Below are positions 1-11,100 of a stretch of DNA of 59,036 bases, piece after piece (position 1 is the first letter of the stretch; every line of letters starts with the position of its first letter). The notes under the pieces are model-generated. The model worked only from the letters and a program-made list of their open reading frames with translations. It ran no database searches and was not told where the DNA came from. Source of the stretch: Gnetum montanum (lineage: Eukaryota; Streptophyta; Gnetopsida; Gnetales; Gnetaceae); NCBI GenBank assembly GCA_015680685.1, contig MNCI01009653.1, positions 16,931 to 75,966 of the forward strand, written 5' to 3'. Both the position numbers and the translations under genes were made by a program.

Positions 1-440
1 ATTTACATGTGTGTGTTTTGTGGAGTTAGTGCAGATTACATTTAACCCTTCTAATGCCCATGGACACTTTAAGTGTGGTTACACAAGGGCGTTATAGGTT
101 GAAACCTGCTTTGGGGAGGACCCACTTGTGTAATTTTGTTGTAATCTTCATTAATTCTATAACTAGAACACACAATTTCTTACCCTTAGCTTACGTTTGC
201 ATAACTTTCTTTCCCTATTGTTATCCCTCTCAATTTTCAAGTTCCAATGTACCATTAAATTCCATTTTCTTCATAATCGCCAAGTTTCAAATTGCTAAAA
301 TTCACATCATTATCATTCATAGTTCCTTTTAATTTCATGTAATTACCCTCGAACATCTTTATACATGATAATGTCCTTAATTTTTCACCTTAATTTCAAG
401 AAAATCATTTAAAAATTTGATATTTTGAAGTGTCTCAAAT
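1..440 (+). mobile_element. 3' internal tail of an Athila-like element
   Basis: Non-coding, AT-rich sequence. At about 105-124 it carries CTTTGGGGAGGACCCACT, which recurs as CTTTGGGGAAGACCCACT at about 50176-50195 in the 3' non-coding part of the outer Athila-like element. That shared block suggests this stretch is the downstream internal region of a related element whose gag and pol lie left of the window. The short open frames here show no recognisable protein. Confidence 0.45.
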
Positions 441-452
441 TAGTTGGGACGA

Positions 453-545
453 GATATCATGTACGCGATATTGCGTCCCACAGGATATCGCGTACGCGAT
501 ATCGCATCCCATGGGATATCATGTACGTGATGTATCATATGCGAT
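453..545 (+). repeat. Three ~31-bp repeats with palindromic GATATC cores
   Basis: Repeats start with GATATC at about 453, 484 and 515 (31-bp spacing). The middle one is a perfect 20-bp palindrome, gatatcgcgtacgcgatatc, at 484-503. Diverged versions of the same GATATC...GTAC...GATATC words occur in the U3 ends of the outer element's LTRs (44690-44745 and 50963-51000), always 30-60 bp upstream of a TATA box. This looks like a shared LTR cis-regulatory array; the role is inferred. Confidence 0.6.
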
Positions 546-562
546 ATCATGTTCCCTATTCC

Positions 563-570
563 TATAAATA
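563..570 (+). promoter_or_regulatory. TATA box (TATAAATA)
   Basis: TATAAATA lies about 18 bp downstream of the palindromic repeats. It has the same spacing and sequence as the TATA boxes at 3999, 44763 and 51013 in the related LTRs. It probably drives transcription toward the envelope-position ORF at 1037. Confidence 0.5.
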
Positions 571-1005
571 GGGTAGCCCACCACAACACTTAGCATCATT
601 TTCTCATTTCTGCGGGGGGAGTTGAATTTTTTCTCTACGACTTGCGACTGTGTGACCCTTGGTTTTTTCATCATATCTCGCACACTAGTGCTCCGATTTT
701 CATTCCGTTTGAACCTGCTTGAATCTGGAGTGTTCAGTTTAGTCTTGGGGGAGAGACACTTATCGAAAAGTGCTTAAATTTTTTAAAATTTCTCATCACC
801 CAAGGACATCAGTTAGGGTAATTAACTTAACATTTAAGATAACTGTGCCAAATATTATATAACCCTTAAGTACACCGGGAGATTAACAATGAAAACCACT
901 AAGTTATAGGAATCATCATTTTAATTTTTAGGCACAATCACACGTTATCATATACGATCTTAAATTAAGGCAAGTAGTAAGGTATAAATTGATTTCCAAA
1001 ACAAC

Positions 1006-1035
1006 CTTACTAACGCTTGACCCGTGTGATTGCAG
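1006..1035 (+). promoter_or_regulatory. Putative branch point and 3' splice site before the env-like ATG
   Basis: CTTACTAAC at 1006-1014 fits a plant branch point. It is followed 21 nt later by TGATTGCAG, ending at 1035, and the first ATG begins at 1037. The arrangement suggests that the ORF is translated from a spliced subgenomic RNA, as known for envelope-position genes of some plant Gypsy elements. No donor can be assigned with confidence. Confidence 0.4.
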
Positions 1036-1036
1036 A

Positions 1037-3823
1037 ATGGCCCCAAAACGTGCATAGCAAGAGGGTCCTGTTCAAAGTGGAGAAAAATAACCTAGGAGAG
1101 GTAGAAGACAAGGTTCTATTGGCCAACATATAGAATAGGAGGTACATTCATTTAGCATCCATCAGGAAGAACCTCCTACCGGATGATCCGGGCAGGTAGA
1201 AGGAGGAGTTGCTATTGCACCTGAACCGGGACAACAACTCACGTTGTCCCAAGAATGTGTTCAAGCTATCCATGAGAATTCCACTTTCACTGCGGTGATT
1301 GTGGAACTTAACTTCGACTCTTTTGCAAAGTTTGCTCCTAAGGCTATTAGGGATCACCTTAAAGGATCTCCCTTATGGCTTGTCCTCTCCACAAGCAGTG
1401 CCTGGTACTTAGGTGAAATGTACCAGTTCTGGCACAATAGGGAACAAGGCACCACGGTCAACATTGGTGGTGTGACAGTTGATTTTTCTGCACAACCTAT
1501 TTTGGAAGTGCTTAACCTTTCGAATTCAAGGCCCCACGTTGCTCGGTTATCCACCCGATCAGACCCTAATGTGCGAAAGGAATGGTTAGAGAAGGCTTAC
1601 GGCAGAGATAAGGCTTTTGGCGAGTTGATGACGAAAGAGTAGATCTATTTCAAAATCGGAACTTATCACCTCTTCCCCACTAAATGTTTAAAAATAATAT
1701 CGATGTATGCAGCTAGAGGATGTGTAGTGTTGATGGGAAAGGTTAATGCTAACCTGCCTCATCTATATTTAACAGAGATCCTGAGACGGTTTGAAGAATG
1801 GAAGATAGGAAAGATGGCATTGCCTTTCCCCTGTCTTATCAGAAAACTATGCCAATGGGCTAGTATTCGGGGGTACACCAATGATGTCCTCCACAAAGCC
1901 CAGAATGCTTCCTATGCTGAATTGTTAAAAGTGCCAGCCCCAAGGAAGAGTACTGGCAAGGAGCTGGAACCCGAAGAAGAAGAAGAATAGATGACTGGAC
2001 CACCTGCAACTCAACTTGTAGGACCCAGCCAAACTCCAGCCATGGGTCCTAGCCAACAACAAGAGGAAGCAGGGCCTGGCACAAGTCAGGATCGGCCACC
2101 GCCACAAGACTATAAACCGTCGATGAGCCATCTCAAAGCTATTGCTAAGATGGTTAGTTGGGGAAGTCATGATGACAGAAGTCTCTTCCGTGTCATCGAT
2201 GATGTTGTTTAGCCTACAATCTTAGTGGATCGCACAAGGCGTGAACTATCCATCCAAATAGGAGGGGAAAATGAATGGTCACAACAGATCTCTAGGAACG
2301 TGGCATCATTTCAAGTGCAGTTAGATACTGGTGGAGGTGCCACAGTAGTGGTCATGCAACACTAGAATGTTGCGGGAGCTACTGAAGTCATCGCTAACCA
2401 CATCAAAGAATCATTCAATGTGCCTATTGTGCCACTGGTAGATCTTTCAGGAGCAAAAAATGCTCAAACTCTTGCCAGAACCTCAGTGACTCCTGCAGAG
2501 CATGAGGATGCATTGGACAGATTGCTTCAAATAGGACAAACTTTGACATCCTTGTTTGACATCCCCTAGGATGTTACAGAAATTTAGTTAGACCTCATCT
2601 CTTTCAAGGGGAAGCAGGTCATATCTAAAGTTAGGGTAGAGCATGCTGAAGCAGAAGTGCATAAATTACAAGAGCAGCTCATAGCCTTACACGCAGCACA
2701 ACGAGATCCTTTGCAGTTTGTTCCCGCAGACCAGTTCAAAAGCTTCAGAACTGAGCAATTAACTAAACTAACTACAGAAAATAAAAAGGTGGCTGAGGAA
2801 AAGGAGAAGGTTGTTTGGGATGCCTCCGTAGCTGAAGCGCAAACCCATGTGCATTTTAAGGCACTCAAAGCCTTAGAAGAGGAGAATAAGAAGTTGGTTG
2901 TAGATAATCTCTGGTTGACATCTGTGGAAAAACAAAAGAATGTTCTTGATGAGCACTTTCATCAACTTTGGGAACAATTCATCCAAGTCAACTATGATGT
3001 GAGTCGTTTAGCCAGGGAGAGTCGAACCCTCTCGATAGAGGAGGTACGTGCCATTCACCAGAAGTTGTCAATTGAAATCAGCGCATGGCAAAATGAAGCT
3101 AAACGACATGAAAAGCTAAAGGAGCACTTCCGTGATCAGGTGGGGATGTATAAGCAAATCCTAGAGAAGGAGATCCACATGGCTAAAGCTCAAATTAATA
3201 ATCTCAGTGCCCAACACACTAATTGGAGAACCATTGTGGACACCTATGCCTTTGCCCACCAAGTGGAAGTTAAAAATCGGGACCTGCAAATCCAAGATTT
3301 GACAGAGTACATGGAGTTGGTAAACCTTAGATATGCCAACCTTGCCATGTTAACAGTAGGGTATCTGAGATCAGAGCTCAAGCAGCAGGTAGCTTCCACT
3401 CATCTCAAATATGAGATGGAATTTACAAAACGTAAGAAACTGGTTGAAAAATTAGACGTTGTAAATTCTGAGCTTGAGATGGTCAAAGCAAGCTACTAGG
3501 GATAAAAGGATGTGGCAACCAACTTGGCTCGTCGGCTAACCGACCTTCATGGATATAAAGACAAAGCCAGAGCCTACGAAGAGGAACGACGAGTGTTTGC
3601 GGCGTGGTACGTCAAGGCCAATCAGATGTTCCCGCAACTACCCTATCCGTGGGAGGTGCCGACTCCGTCAAACATAGGAACACTCGCATGGACGGCACAG
3701 GACCCTCGGACTGAAGAGGAAAAGCTCCAGGCTATTCTTCAATGCCATCAGACTTCCAAGCTTGGAGCATGCGACAAAGGGAAGGCACCTATGGAGGAGC
3801 CACTACCACTAGGAACTACATGA
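1037..3823 (+). pseudogene. Envelope-position ORF of Athila-like element (plant transposon protein plus coiled coil), decayed
   Basis: One frame of 929 codons starts at ATG 1037 (MAPKRA) and ends at TGA 3821-3823, without any frameshift. Twelve in-frame stops interrupt it (1055, 1088, 1136, 1184, 1640, 1988, 2210, 2363, 2567, 2585, 3497, 3503); each is TAG, TAA or TGA and could come from CAG, CAA or CGA by C to T. About residues 70-320 resemble the putative plant transposon protein family (Transposase_32-like), including the stretch LPFPCLIRKLCQW near 1835. A Pro/Gln/Glu-rich linker follows, then a long heptad-like, charged coiled coil from about 2590 to 3640 and a short C-terminal tail. It lies between an element's internal tail and its 3' LTR, the env position of Athila elements. 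No signal peptide or clear membrane segment was seen, so an actual envelope function is not supported. Confidence 0.65.
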
Positions 3824-3998
3824 GTTCCTTATTTTTGTAAATAGTGTAGTATTTTTCTGTGTTGTGTCTTTCCCACACTGCGGAGTTGTATTTCATTGTT
3901 TTTTAGTTAATAATCACATACCTACCCACTCTGTAATTAATGGAACTTGTTCTCCTTATAACTTGAGGACGATTTTTCATTTAGTCTGCTGCAATGTC

Positions 3999-4006
3999 TA
4001 TAAATA
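3999..4006 (+). promoter_or_regulatory. LTR TATA box
   Basis: TATAAATA in the block GTCTATAAATAAGAAGCAGC, which is conserved in all three related LTRs of the window (also 44763 and 51013). Confidence 0.55.
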
Positions 4007-4408
4007 AGAAGCAGCTCTCCCTTATTTGGGATCCCAGTTTTAGAGTAGCGAGACTTTGGCAGTTTGATCCCTCCAAAGTTAGTTTATTTTCCAGTGTCTG
4101 CTTGTAGTGTGGTGAATGTAGTTGTACAATGTCTTTATTCAAGTGTGCCGTACTTGGACACGCACATGACCGACAATAAAGATCGAGATTACTTCATTAT
4201 TGCAGCATTCACTTAGTTTATTTATTTGTTATCTATTTAATGTTATCTATTGCTTTCATAGCGCGGTGTGAGTACGACATGATTATGAGCATCTACGGAT
4301 ATGTACAGCTAGTCAAGGAATCGGTTGCTTATCGCAATTAGTCTCTCATCCTTAAACTCCTAGAAGCAGAACGAGTACGACTTGGTTACGAGCATTTAAG
4401 TGTGACTA

Positions 4409-4517
4409 CTTGGTAGCCCAGTGGCATAGCCAGGATCTACGTTTGGTAATCCTAGTGGCGTATTTGGGATCTGCACTTGGTAATCCCAGTGACGTACCTA
4501 GGACCTGTGCTTGGTAG
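4409..4517 (+). repeat. ~34-bp tandem repeat inside the LTR
   Basis: TTGGTA followed by a CCCAGTGGC-like word recurs at about 4410, 4443, 4477 and 4511 (33-34 bp apart). A reduced two-unit version (CTTGGTAACCCAGTAACG) is seen in the outer element's LTR near 51355, so copy number varies between family members. Confidence 0.6.
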
Positions 4518-4864
4518 TCGTGCATGAAGTCCAAGATGTGTACGGTTGATCAAGGAATCGGTTGCTCGTCACACTTAGGCTAGATTAGACTTTCTTACCC
4601 TTTCCCTCCTAGCTTAGCTTAGTTAATCTTATTTTCCATTGTCATTAGGAGTAGCGTAGATTAGGAACACATCATACACCTCACTTTGGACTAAACCATA
4701 CGTGACATATGATAAATACTAGTCTAGGTGGGAAGACAACGAACTGCGACCTAAGGTTAACGATCTAGGTGCCACAACAAGTCCGTCTGCGGAGTTCGAC
4801 CGAATCGTGCGTGAAACACTCGTATTCGTATGGTTGAGCGAAGGGATACCTCTGCCGCTCATCA

Positions 4865-5546
4865 CTTACTAAGATCCACAATTGTAATGTCCTTGTTCTC
4901 AAATGGTGCTAATGCATAACAAAGATGGTGTCTCTTCATAATTAATCTTGAGATTAGTGTAACAAGACTTGAAAAGGTGTGTTGTAATTAAGACCCAAAG
5001 ATGCATGTTGTAAAAATGGATATGTCTCTTGAGGTAACCTCTCGAGGTTTGACGTAAGTTATTTATACCCTAGCATTAGAGATCATATTAGCATAGAGTT
5101 GCGAAGGTGGTAAAGGCAAGTAATGGGGGTGTTGGGTGAAGCAAAACAAGAAGAGGACTAGGTGTTGGGTGAAGCAGAACAAGAAGAGGAATGGCCATCA
5201 CTTGTGATGGATTGTAGGCCTAACCATGATGGTAGTTTTGGATTGTCTCTATGGGATAGATGTTGAAAGAAGAAAACCCCAAGCAACACCTAGAGCATTC
5301 TACATCAATAAAGCATTCTTTTCTCTTTCATTGTGTATTTACCCTATTATTTTCCTTTTTGACTTAACAATATACAATATATTAAACTTAAAAAATTAAT
5401 TAAAATATAGCACTATTCATTAGATCAAATATCTTATCCGATTTTGAATAGGCTTCAATGTTGACTTGTGATTTATCAAAGATCTTATGATTAATCACAG
5501 ATTTCTCAATCTATGAATTACTGTGGTGCTCCTAATCCTAATTAGG
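4865..5546. other. Intergenic flank between the LTR and the NB-ARC-like exon
   Basis: No coding signal. About 5100-5190 contains a short direct repeat (GTGTTGGGTGAAGCA with the following AACAAGAAGAGGA, near 5131 and 5162). The right end, CCTAATCCTAATTAG at 5531-5545, could serve as a 3' splice site for the next exon. Confidence 0.4.
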
Positions 5547-5567
5547 AGCAACAGGCCTTTTTCAATA

Positions 5568-6685
5568 ATGGAGAAATGGATCAGGTATGTGCCTGAAAAT
5601 AAAGAGCAAAAGGCAGAAGAAGAGGATAGTACGGATAATGACAGCAATGATGACGATGATGGAGAATACCAAGAAAGCGAATTAGGAAATAAAGAGAAGG
5701 ATGAGCAGGAAGACGATGATGATGAGGAGCTTGAGCAAGTTCAGGGCATGAAACGGAAGGAAGAAGATTTGTTGAGGAGGAGGTTGAAGCTGGTGAACCT
5801 GGTTTGTCTGGAATCCGAAGCTGGTGCCTGTGTTGGCCCCGAGGAGTGCCACTTCATATGCTTGGAGAATGTTAACCTTAACGTTTCTTCGTGGTCCTTG
5901 TGTGATATGTTAAGCTTGGGGTTTTTCTTGGACAAGTCCAGCGAGCGCAGAATCCTGCTAACTACCAGAAACATGAAATCCGCATGGGAAGCCTTGAAAC
6001 AGGTCTTGACTGAAGATTGTATGTATAACTATGTCTTGTTGAAGCAATCTCAAGAGACATTGAGTGTATCAAAAGAGATAGAGATTGTCACAACATGGTC
6101 TCGAAAGACAGAGGATGAGTTAGAGCAGATTGCAGCATCAGCAATGGGAGATGACACTGTTTGGCACACACTGCTCATGCAGAAACTGTAACAACTTCTT
6201 TTGATTCTCAGCAGCAACTACGTAGCAAACTGTTTGCAGTGTGCGATGGGATACCAGAATGTGTAGTGATGGTGGCCAAATTTATTGCTACCCATGAATG
6301 CCCCCATTCCAACTGCAACAGATCCCAGACATCAGTTTATCATCCCTTGAAACGGACTCCAAATGGAAAAGCATGATCAAACTCATCACGGATTCCCTCA
6401 CCCCAGAATGTATGGATGCCCTTGAAACTTTCTGCACTTTCTTACATGACTATTCCAACTTCCAAGCACCGTTCCCGGACGGCAATCAATTTTGGGGATG
6501 TAATAGAAGAACATGTGCTGAGGACTAAGCAAGAAAAAGGCCTGTTCTTTGGATGGGATGACGGTTACAGAGTCTGGGTTGCAGAGCCAATCATGCGTCA
6601 CTGCATCTCAAAATCCATGCATATGCACAGGCGTTTTAGTCCTGAAACCCAAGTGCAAGACTTCAATATGGAGATAAGACGGCAG
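5568..6685 (+). pseudogene. NB-ARC (NBS-LRR resistance protein-like) exon, frameshifted
   Basis: From the first ATG, about 200 codons read MEKWIRYVPENK, then a very acidic D/E/N-rich stretch (about residues 18-60), then a kinase-2-like hydrophobic run (FICLENVN) and an RNBS-B-like SSERRILLTTRNMKSAW near 5940-5990. The frame shifts near 6160, where a GLPLA-type segment follows (CDGIPECVVMVAKF near 6243). It shifts again near 6300 into WKSMIKLITDSL and once more near 6490 (FGDVIEEHVL, YRVWVAEPIM). A plausible donor, CGGCAG|GTATTT, ends the exon at 6685. The motif order fits the second half of an NB-ARC ATPase domain used in intracellular immune receptors. No P-loop was found upstream and no LRR downstream. 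The three shifts make it a pseudogene fragment; the family call rests on short motifs. Confidence 0.5.
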
Positions 6686-7571
6686 GTATTTCGTTTGCTA
6701 ATTATTCTTTTTCATTTATTTGTGTTGCTTTAATAGCAATTTTGCTTAAATATTATTTTAATTTTATTTATAATACATGTAAAATTCGCTTATTGTTTGA
6801 CTGAATTTAATTATTTATATCAATGTATTTAAAATAGCAACCAATTTTAATATTTTCCCTTTAAAATTTGCTATCTACGGATATGAAGTTCAAGTTTCCG
6901 TAGATTGAAAAAAACATTCACATTCATCCCGAATATATATATATATGAACTTGTCTAAACCCTCAGCTTACTTCTTGAATTTGTTCATGGGTAGTTGATT
7001 ACCAGAGATATTACTTTGTACTCCAAAGTACTGAGTTATTTAAGAACATCAAATTCAAATTTCCCTAGATTAAAAAACACATTCAAATTCATCCCGGAAA
7101 AGTATATATATTAAGTTGTCTAAACCTTTAACTCACTTCTTAAATTTGTCGATGTCTAATTGTTTACTATACAGACATAACTCTGCATTTAAGAGTACTG
7201 AGTTCATAACTTTGTGCCAATACCCTATACACGGTGGTGGCCTTGAGACGTTGTCCCAATTTTGAATCGCCTTACGTTACAAGAAAGAAAAAAAACTCTT
7301 AGAATCCTTGAATTTATGAATAAAATTATTTGTATTTCCTTTAAATTGACATGCATTAAATTTCTTATATTTTACATTTTTTGCCCTGTTGGACAACTGG
7401 TACAACTTAGCAACTTCTTCCGGTGTTGTGAGCAATATAGCGAAGCTTAAAACCTGCACTACCTTATAGCACAGAGAATTAAATTTCATTTTCATATTAC
7501 AAATTCCATATTAGGCTGTACCTGAGCATTTGAAGTACCCGCTACATATCATTTTACTTTATTATTTGAGA
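6686..7571. other. Non-coding AT-rich region, possible intron or flank
   Basis: Follows the putative splice donor at 6686. It holds the tandem duplication at 6880-7210 and (TA)n-like tracts near 6935-6950. I see no recognisable protein in the short open frames near 7262-7495. Confidence 0.4.
6880..7210 (+). repeat. Diverged tandem duplication, period ~165 bp
   Basis: TTCAAGTTTCCGTAGATTG near 6888 matches TTCAAATTTCCCTAGATTA near 7053. The copies continue through matching blocks for CATTCATCCC, GTCTAAACC, ACTTCTT and GTACTGAGTT (about 7028 and 7195). Confidence 0.7.
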
Positions 7572-7576
7572 CAACA

Positions 7577-7973
7577 TGTTATACCAATATTATATTAAAT
7601 TTAAATAAAGAAAACTGTAAGAAATAAAAAAAAGACCCAGAGTTACCTGGGGAAAACCTTCAAGCTGAAAAACCCCAGCAAAGAATCAGCTCTTGGACCA
7701 TTAGTAGCATAACTTCAGATGATTGAAGCTCAAGTAGAATTTACAAAGGAAGGGAGATGATTCTCAAGCTTGTGCTTTGAAAATGTGGTGCATTTGATGC
7801 ATCCTTTGAGGTCCTAATATATTCTCAAAGAACCAAAAATTAAAAGTGATAAGGTAGTTTATTTTGGTAGGGATAGAAACAAGACCAATTATAACATAGA
7901 CAAGAATAAAAATAGAATAAAGCAAGGCAGAAATGTCAGAGAAAATCTAGGCAGATTTGCGTTCATCCACACA
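7577..7973 (-). repeat. Copia-A 3' LTR
   Basis: Matches 11601-12013 through blocks such as CACCAATATTATATTAAAT, CCCCAGCAAAGAATCA and ACAAGAATAAAAA. On the minus strand it begins TGTGTGGATGAA and ends ...AACA. It lacks about 14 bp near its 5'-plus end relative to the other copy. Confidence 0.8.
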
Positions 7974-7990
7974 ATTCTCTCTCTTAAAGG
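7974..7990 (-). promoter_or_regulatory. Copia-A polypurine tract
   Basis: On the minus strand this reads CCTTTAAGAGAGAGAAT immediately upstream of the 3' LTR (TGTGTGG). It would prime plus-strand DNA synthesis. Confidence 0.7.
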
Positions 7991-8180
7991 TAAAGCTACT
8001 TTGAAGAATGGTCCAAACCATTTTTAGGAAATCAAGTTAGAAGAAGACCAAATGCTGATTGGCACTAGAGAAACTTTTCAACAGGAGTTCACTTGGTGAG
8101 TACATCTACAAACTTTGCTTTACAAAATTTTCTTTAATTGAAATTTTATTCAAAAGAATCCTTTTCTTTTTAATTTCCTT

Positions 8181-11100
8181 TCATATATAGTGATATTGTA
8201 TTTCAATGTGTTTCATTTGGGCATGAAAGGTTGGATTCTTGGATATGCTTATGGCACTTTGCCTATCACAACCAATATTAATGGAAGTCTGAGTGATGCC
8301 AAGTTTAGTTATTAGTCTTTGGAACCATATAGCCTCTCTACATGCCAGGTTAGCAGCAACATATTCAACTTTAGTGATACACTGAGCAACACAAGATTGT
8401 TTCTAACTTGTCCAAGAAACAACACCACCAAAAAGATTAAACACATATCCACTAGTAGATTTCCTATTATCAATATCACCACCCCAATCTACATCAATGA
8501 AGCCATGAAGTCCATTGGAATCATTTTTATAATAAATCCCATAATTTAAAGTACCACGAAGATATCAGAAGACTTGCTTCATCGCAATCCAATGTTGTTT
8601 CCCTAGATTAGACATATACCTACTCAGTTTTCCAACAATGTAAGCAATATCAAGTCTAGTAGAGACCATTGCATACATTAAACTGTTGATAGCACTAGCA
8701 TATGGAATTTAAACATGAGCTCTTTTTCTTCACTTATCTCTGGGCATTGTTCAATTGAAAGTTTAATACTAGTTTCACAGGATGTAGTCATAGACTTGTA
8801 ATCATGCATATTAAATCTTTTTAAAATATTTTTAACATATGCAAACTATTCAAGCCAAAGCTTTTTGTGTTAGGCCTATCCCTTTTAATTTCCATACCCA
8901 AAATCTTTTGTGCAGCACCAAGATCCTTCATCTCAAATTGAGAAGATAAATGAATTTTTAACTCCTGAATATCATGTATGTTATTACTTGCTATTAACAT
9001 GTCATCAACATATAGCAGCAAGATAACATATTTGTCACTTGTATTTTTAACATACATACAAGAGTCTTCGACAGTTCTAACAAAGCCAAGATTTATCATG
9101 TTGTCATTAAATTTTTTATTCCACATCCTTGGTGCTTGTTTGAGCTCATATAATGATTTTAATAATCAACACACCATATGCTCTTTTTCTTTAATTTCAT
9201 ACTCTTTAGGTTAAAGCATATATATTTCTTTCTCAAGATCATCATTGAGTAATGTTGTTTTCACATCCATTTGTCCAAGTTCAAGATCATAAATAGCTAT
9301 GACAGCCAATAATGATCTTATAGATGTTAATTTTACTACTGGAAAAAAGATTTCATCATAATCAATCCCCTTTCTCTAAGAAAATCCTTTAGCTACTAGT
9401 CATGCTTTGTATTGATTCCGAAATTTTATTTTGTACACCCATATATTTCCAATGGGTTTTCTCTCTGATGGAAGCTCAATTAATTTCCAAGTTTTATTTT
9501 TGTGAATTAATAACATTTCAGCATCCATTGCTTGTTTCCACTTTGCATTTTCCATAGATGAACATGCCTCATCATATCTTGACGGCTCATTATTTTTAGT
9601 AAATAGGAGATATTCTTCTAGATGTGTAGGTAATTTTCTTATGCATGTTGAACATCTTAATAGCTCATCTTCACTTAAGCTATATTCTCCCTCTTCATGT
9701 TATTCCTCCTTGTTTACCATGCTATCACCATCCTATTCACTAGGGGTAATATCCCCAACCAATGGAGGATGACCCTCAAAAATTTTATTATTAATTTTAA
9801 CAGGCACATGCATAGGAGTTACATCATTTTAAGGAGTTTTAGTATTTGAAGATTCCTCCTTCATACATCCATATTTTTCTTTAAAAATAACATCTCAACT
9901 ATAAATAATCCTTTTAGTTTGTGGGTTATACAACTTATAAGCTTTAACATCATTTCCATAGCCAAGAAAAATACATTTGATATACTTAGAGTCTGATTTG
10001 GACCTATCAAATTTTGAAACATGTACGTAGGCTTTACAACCAAAAATCTTCAAATAGTTTAAATTAATGGACCTACCATTCCAAACTTCCTGTATAATTT
10101 TTCTACCAAGTGTTGATGAAGGATATCTATTGATAAGATAACATGNNNNNNNNNNNNNNNNNNNNNNNNNNNNNNNNNNNNNNNNNNNNNNNNNNNNNNN
10201 NNNNNNNNNNNNNNNNNNNNNNNNNNNNNNNNNNNNNNNNNNNNNNNNNNNNNNNNNNNNNNNNNNNNNNNNNNNNNNNNNNNNNNNNNNNNNNNNNNNN
10301 NNNNNNNNNNNNNNNNNNNNNNNNNNNNNNNNNNNNNNNNNNNNNNNNNNNNNNNNNNNNNNNNNNNNNNNNNNNNTAATTTATACAACTTGCATGTTTT
10401 AATTCTAGAAGCCAAAACAAATGAACCATGCAATATTGAACATTTTCCACTTCCAAAGATAACAGTCAATCCTGCATCATCCAATTTACTTACAAATAAA
10501 AGACTTTTAGTAAGTTTTGAAACATGACATACATTGGAAATTGATTTAAATACTCCATTTTTAAACTAAATGTTTACCTTTCCATAACCTATAACTTTGC
10601 ATAAACCATCATTACCTAATCTTACCATTCTGAGATCAGATGATGTATACTCACCGAAACAATCAATATGTGAAGTGTAGTGATAAGATGCACCCGAGTC
10701 CACATACCATGAATACATATTAGCATATTAGAAGATGAGACAACATACAAATCTCCCTCTCAAGCAAGAGGGGCTTGATCACTTTTTGGTACATTACTCT
10801 CTTTGCCATTTTTTGGAGGGGCTTTATAATCTTTCTTTATATGACCAACTTTACCACAATTCCAACATTTAAGTGGCTTCTTTACAAATTTTTAAGGCTT
10901 ATTCCTAAATTGAGGCCTCTTAACAAACTTTGTCTTTGCATCATTTTTGATAAATAATACATCATTTTGAGAAGTAGAAGTTTTCCTTCTTACTTCCTTA
11001 GACAATAACTAACCAATAATATTATCAAAAATAAAGTCAGTAGATGTATTACTTACAACCATCGCAAATGTCTCCTGAGAATCTAGAAGTGTGCTGAGAG

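Larger units (their letters stand above)
3987..4864 (+). mobile_element. 3' LTR of the first Athila-like element, U3 start deleted
   Basis: The right end (TTCGACCGAATCGTGC through CCGCTCATCA at 4864) aligns with the ends of the LTRs at 45491 and 51739, and the region around its TATA box aligns with theirs. Relative to 50931-51012, the PPT and first ~50 bp of U3 are missing: TCATTTAGTC is joined almost directly to GCAATGTCTATAAATA. The middle part is diverged from the outer element's LTR, so it is a related family rather than the same one. Confidence 0.6.

Noticed and set aside
440-1036. A true 5' LTR for an element consisting only of the env-like ORF
   Set aside because: It has U3-like palindromes and a TATA box, but its body does not match the 3' LTR at 3987-4864 and no PBS precedes the ORF. 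It is kept as a promoter-like block.
10059-10484. Open frames spanning the run of Ns
   Set aside because: Artefact of translating 231 unknown bases; only the flanking Copia integrase sequence is real.
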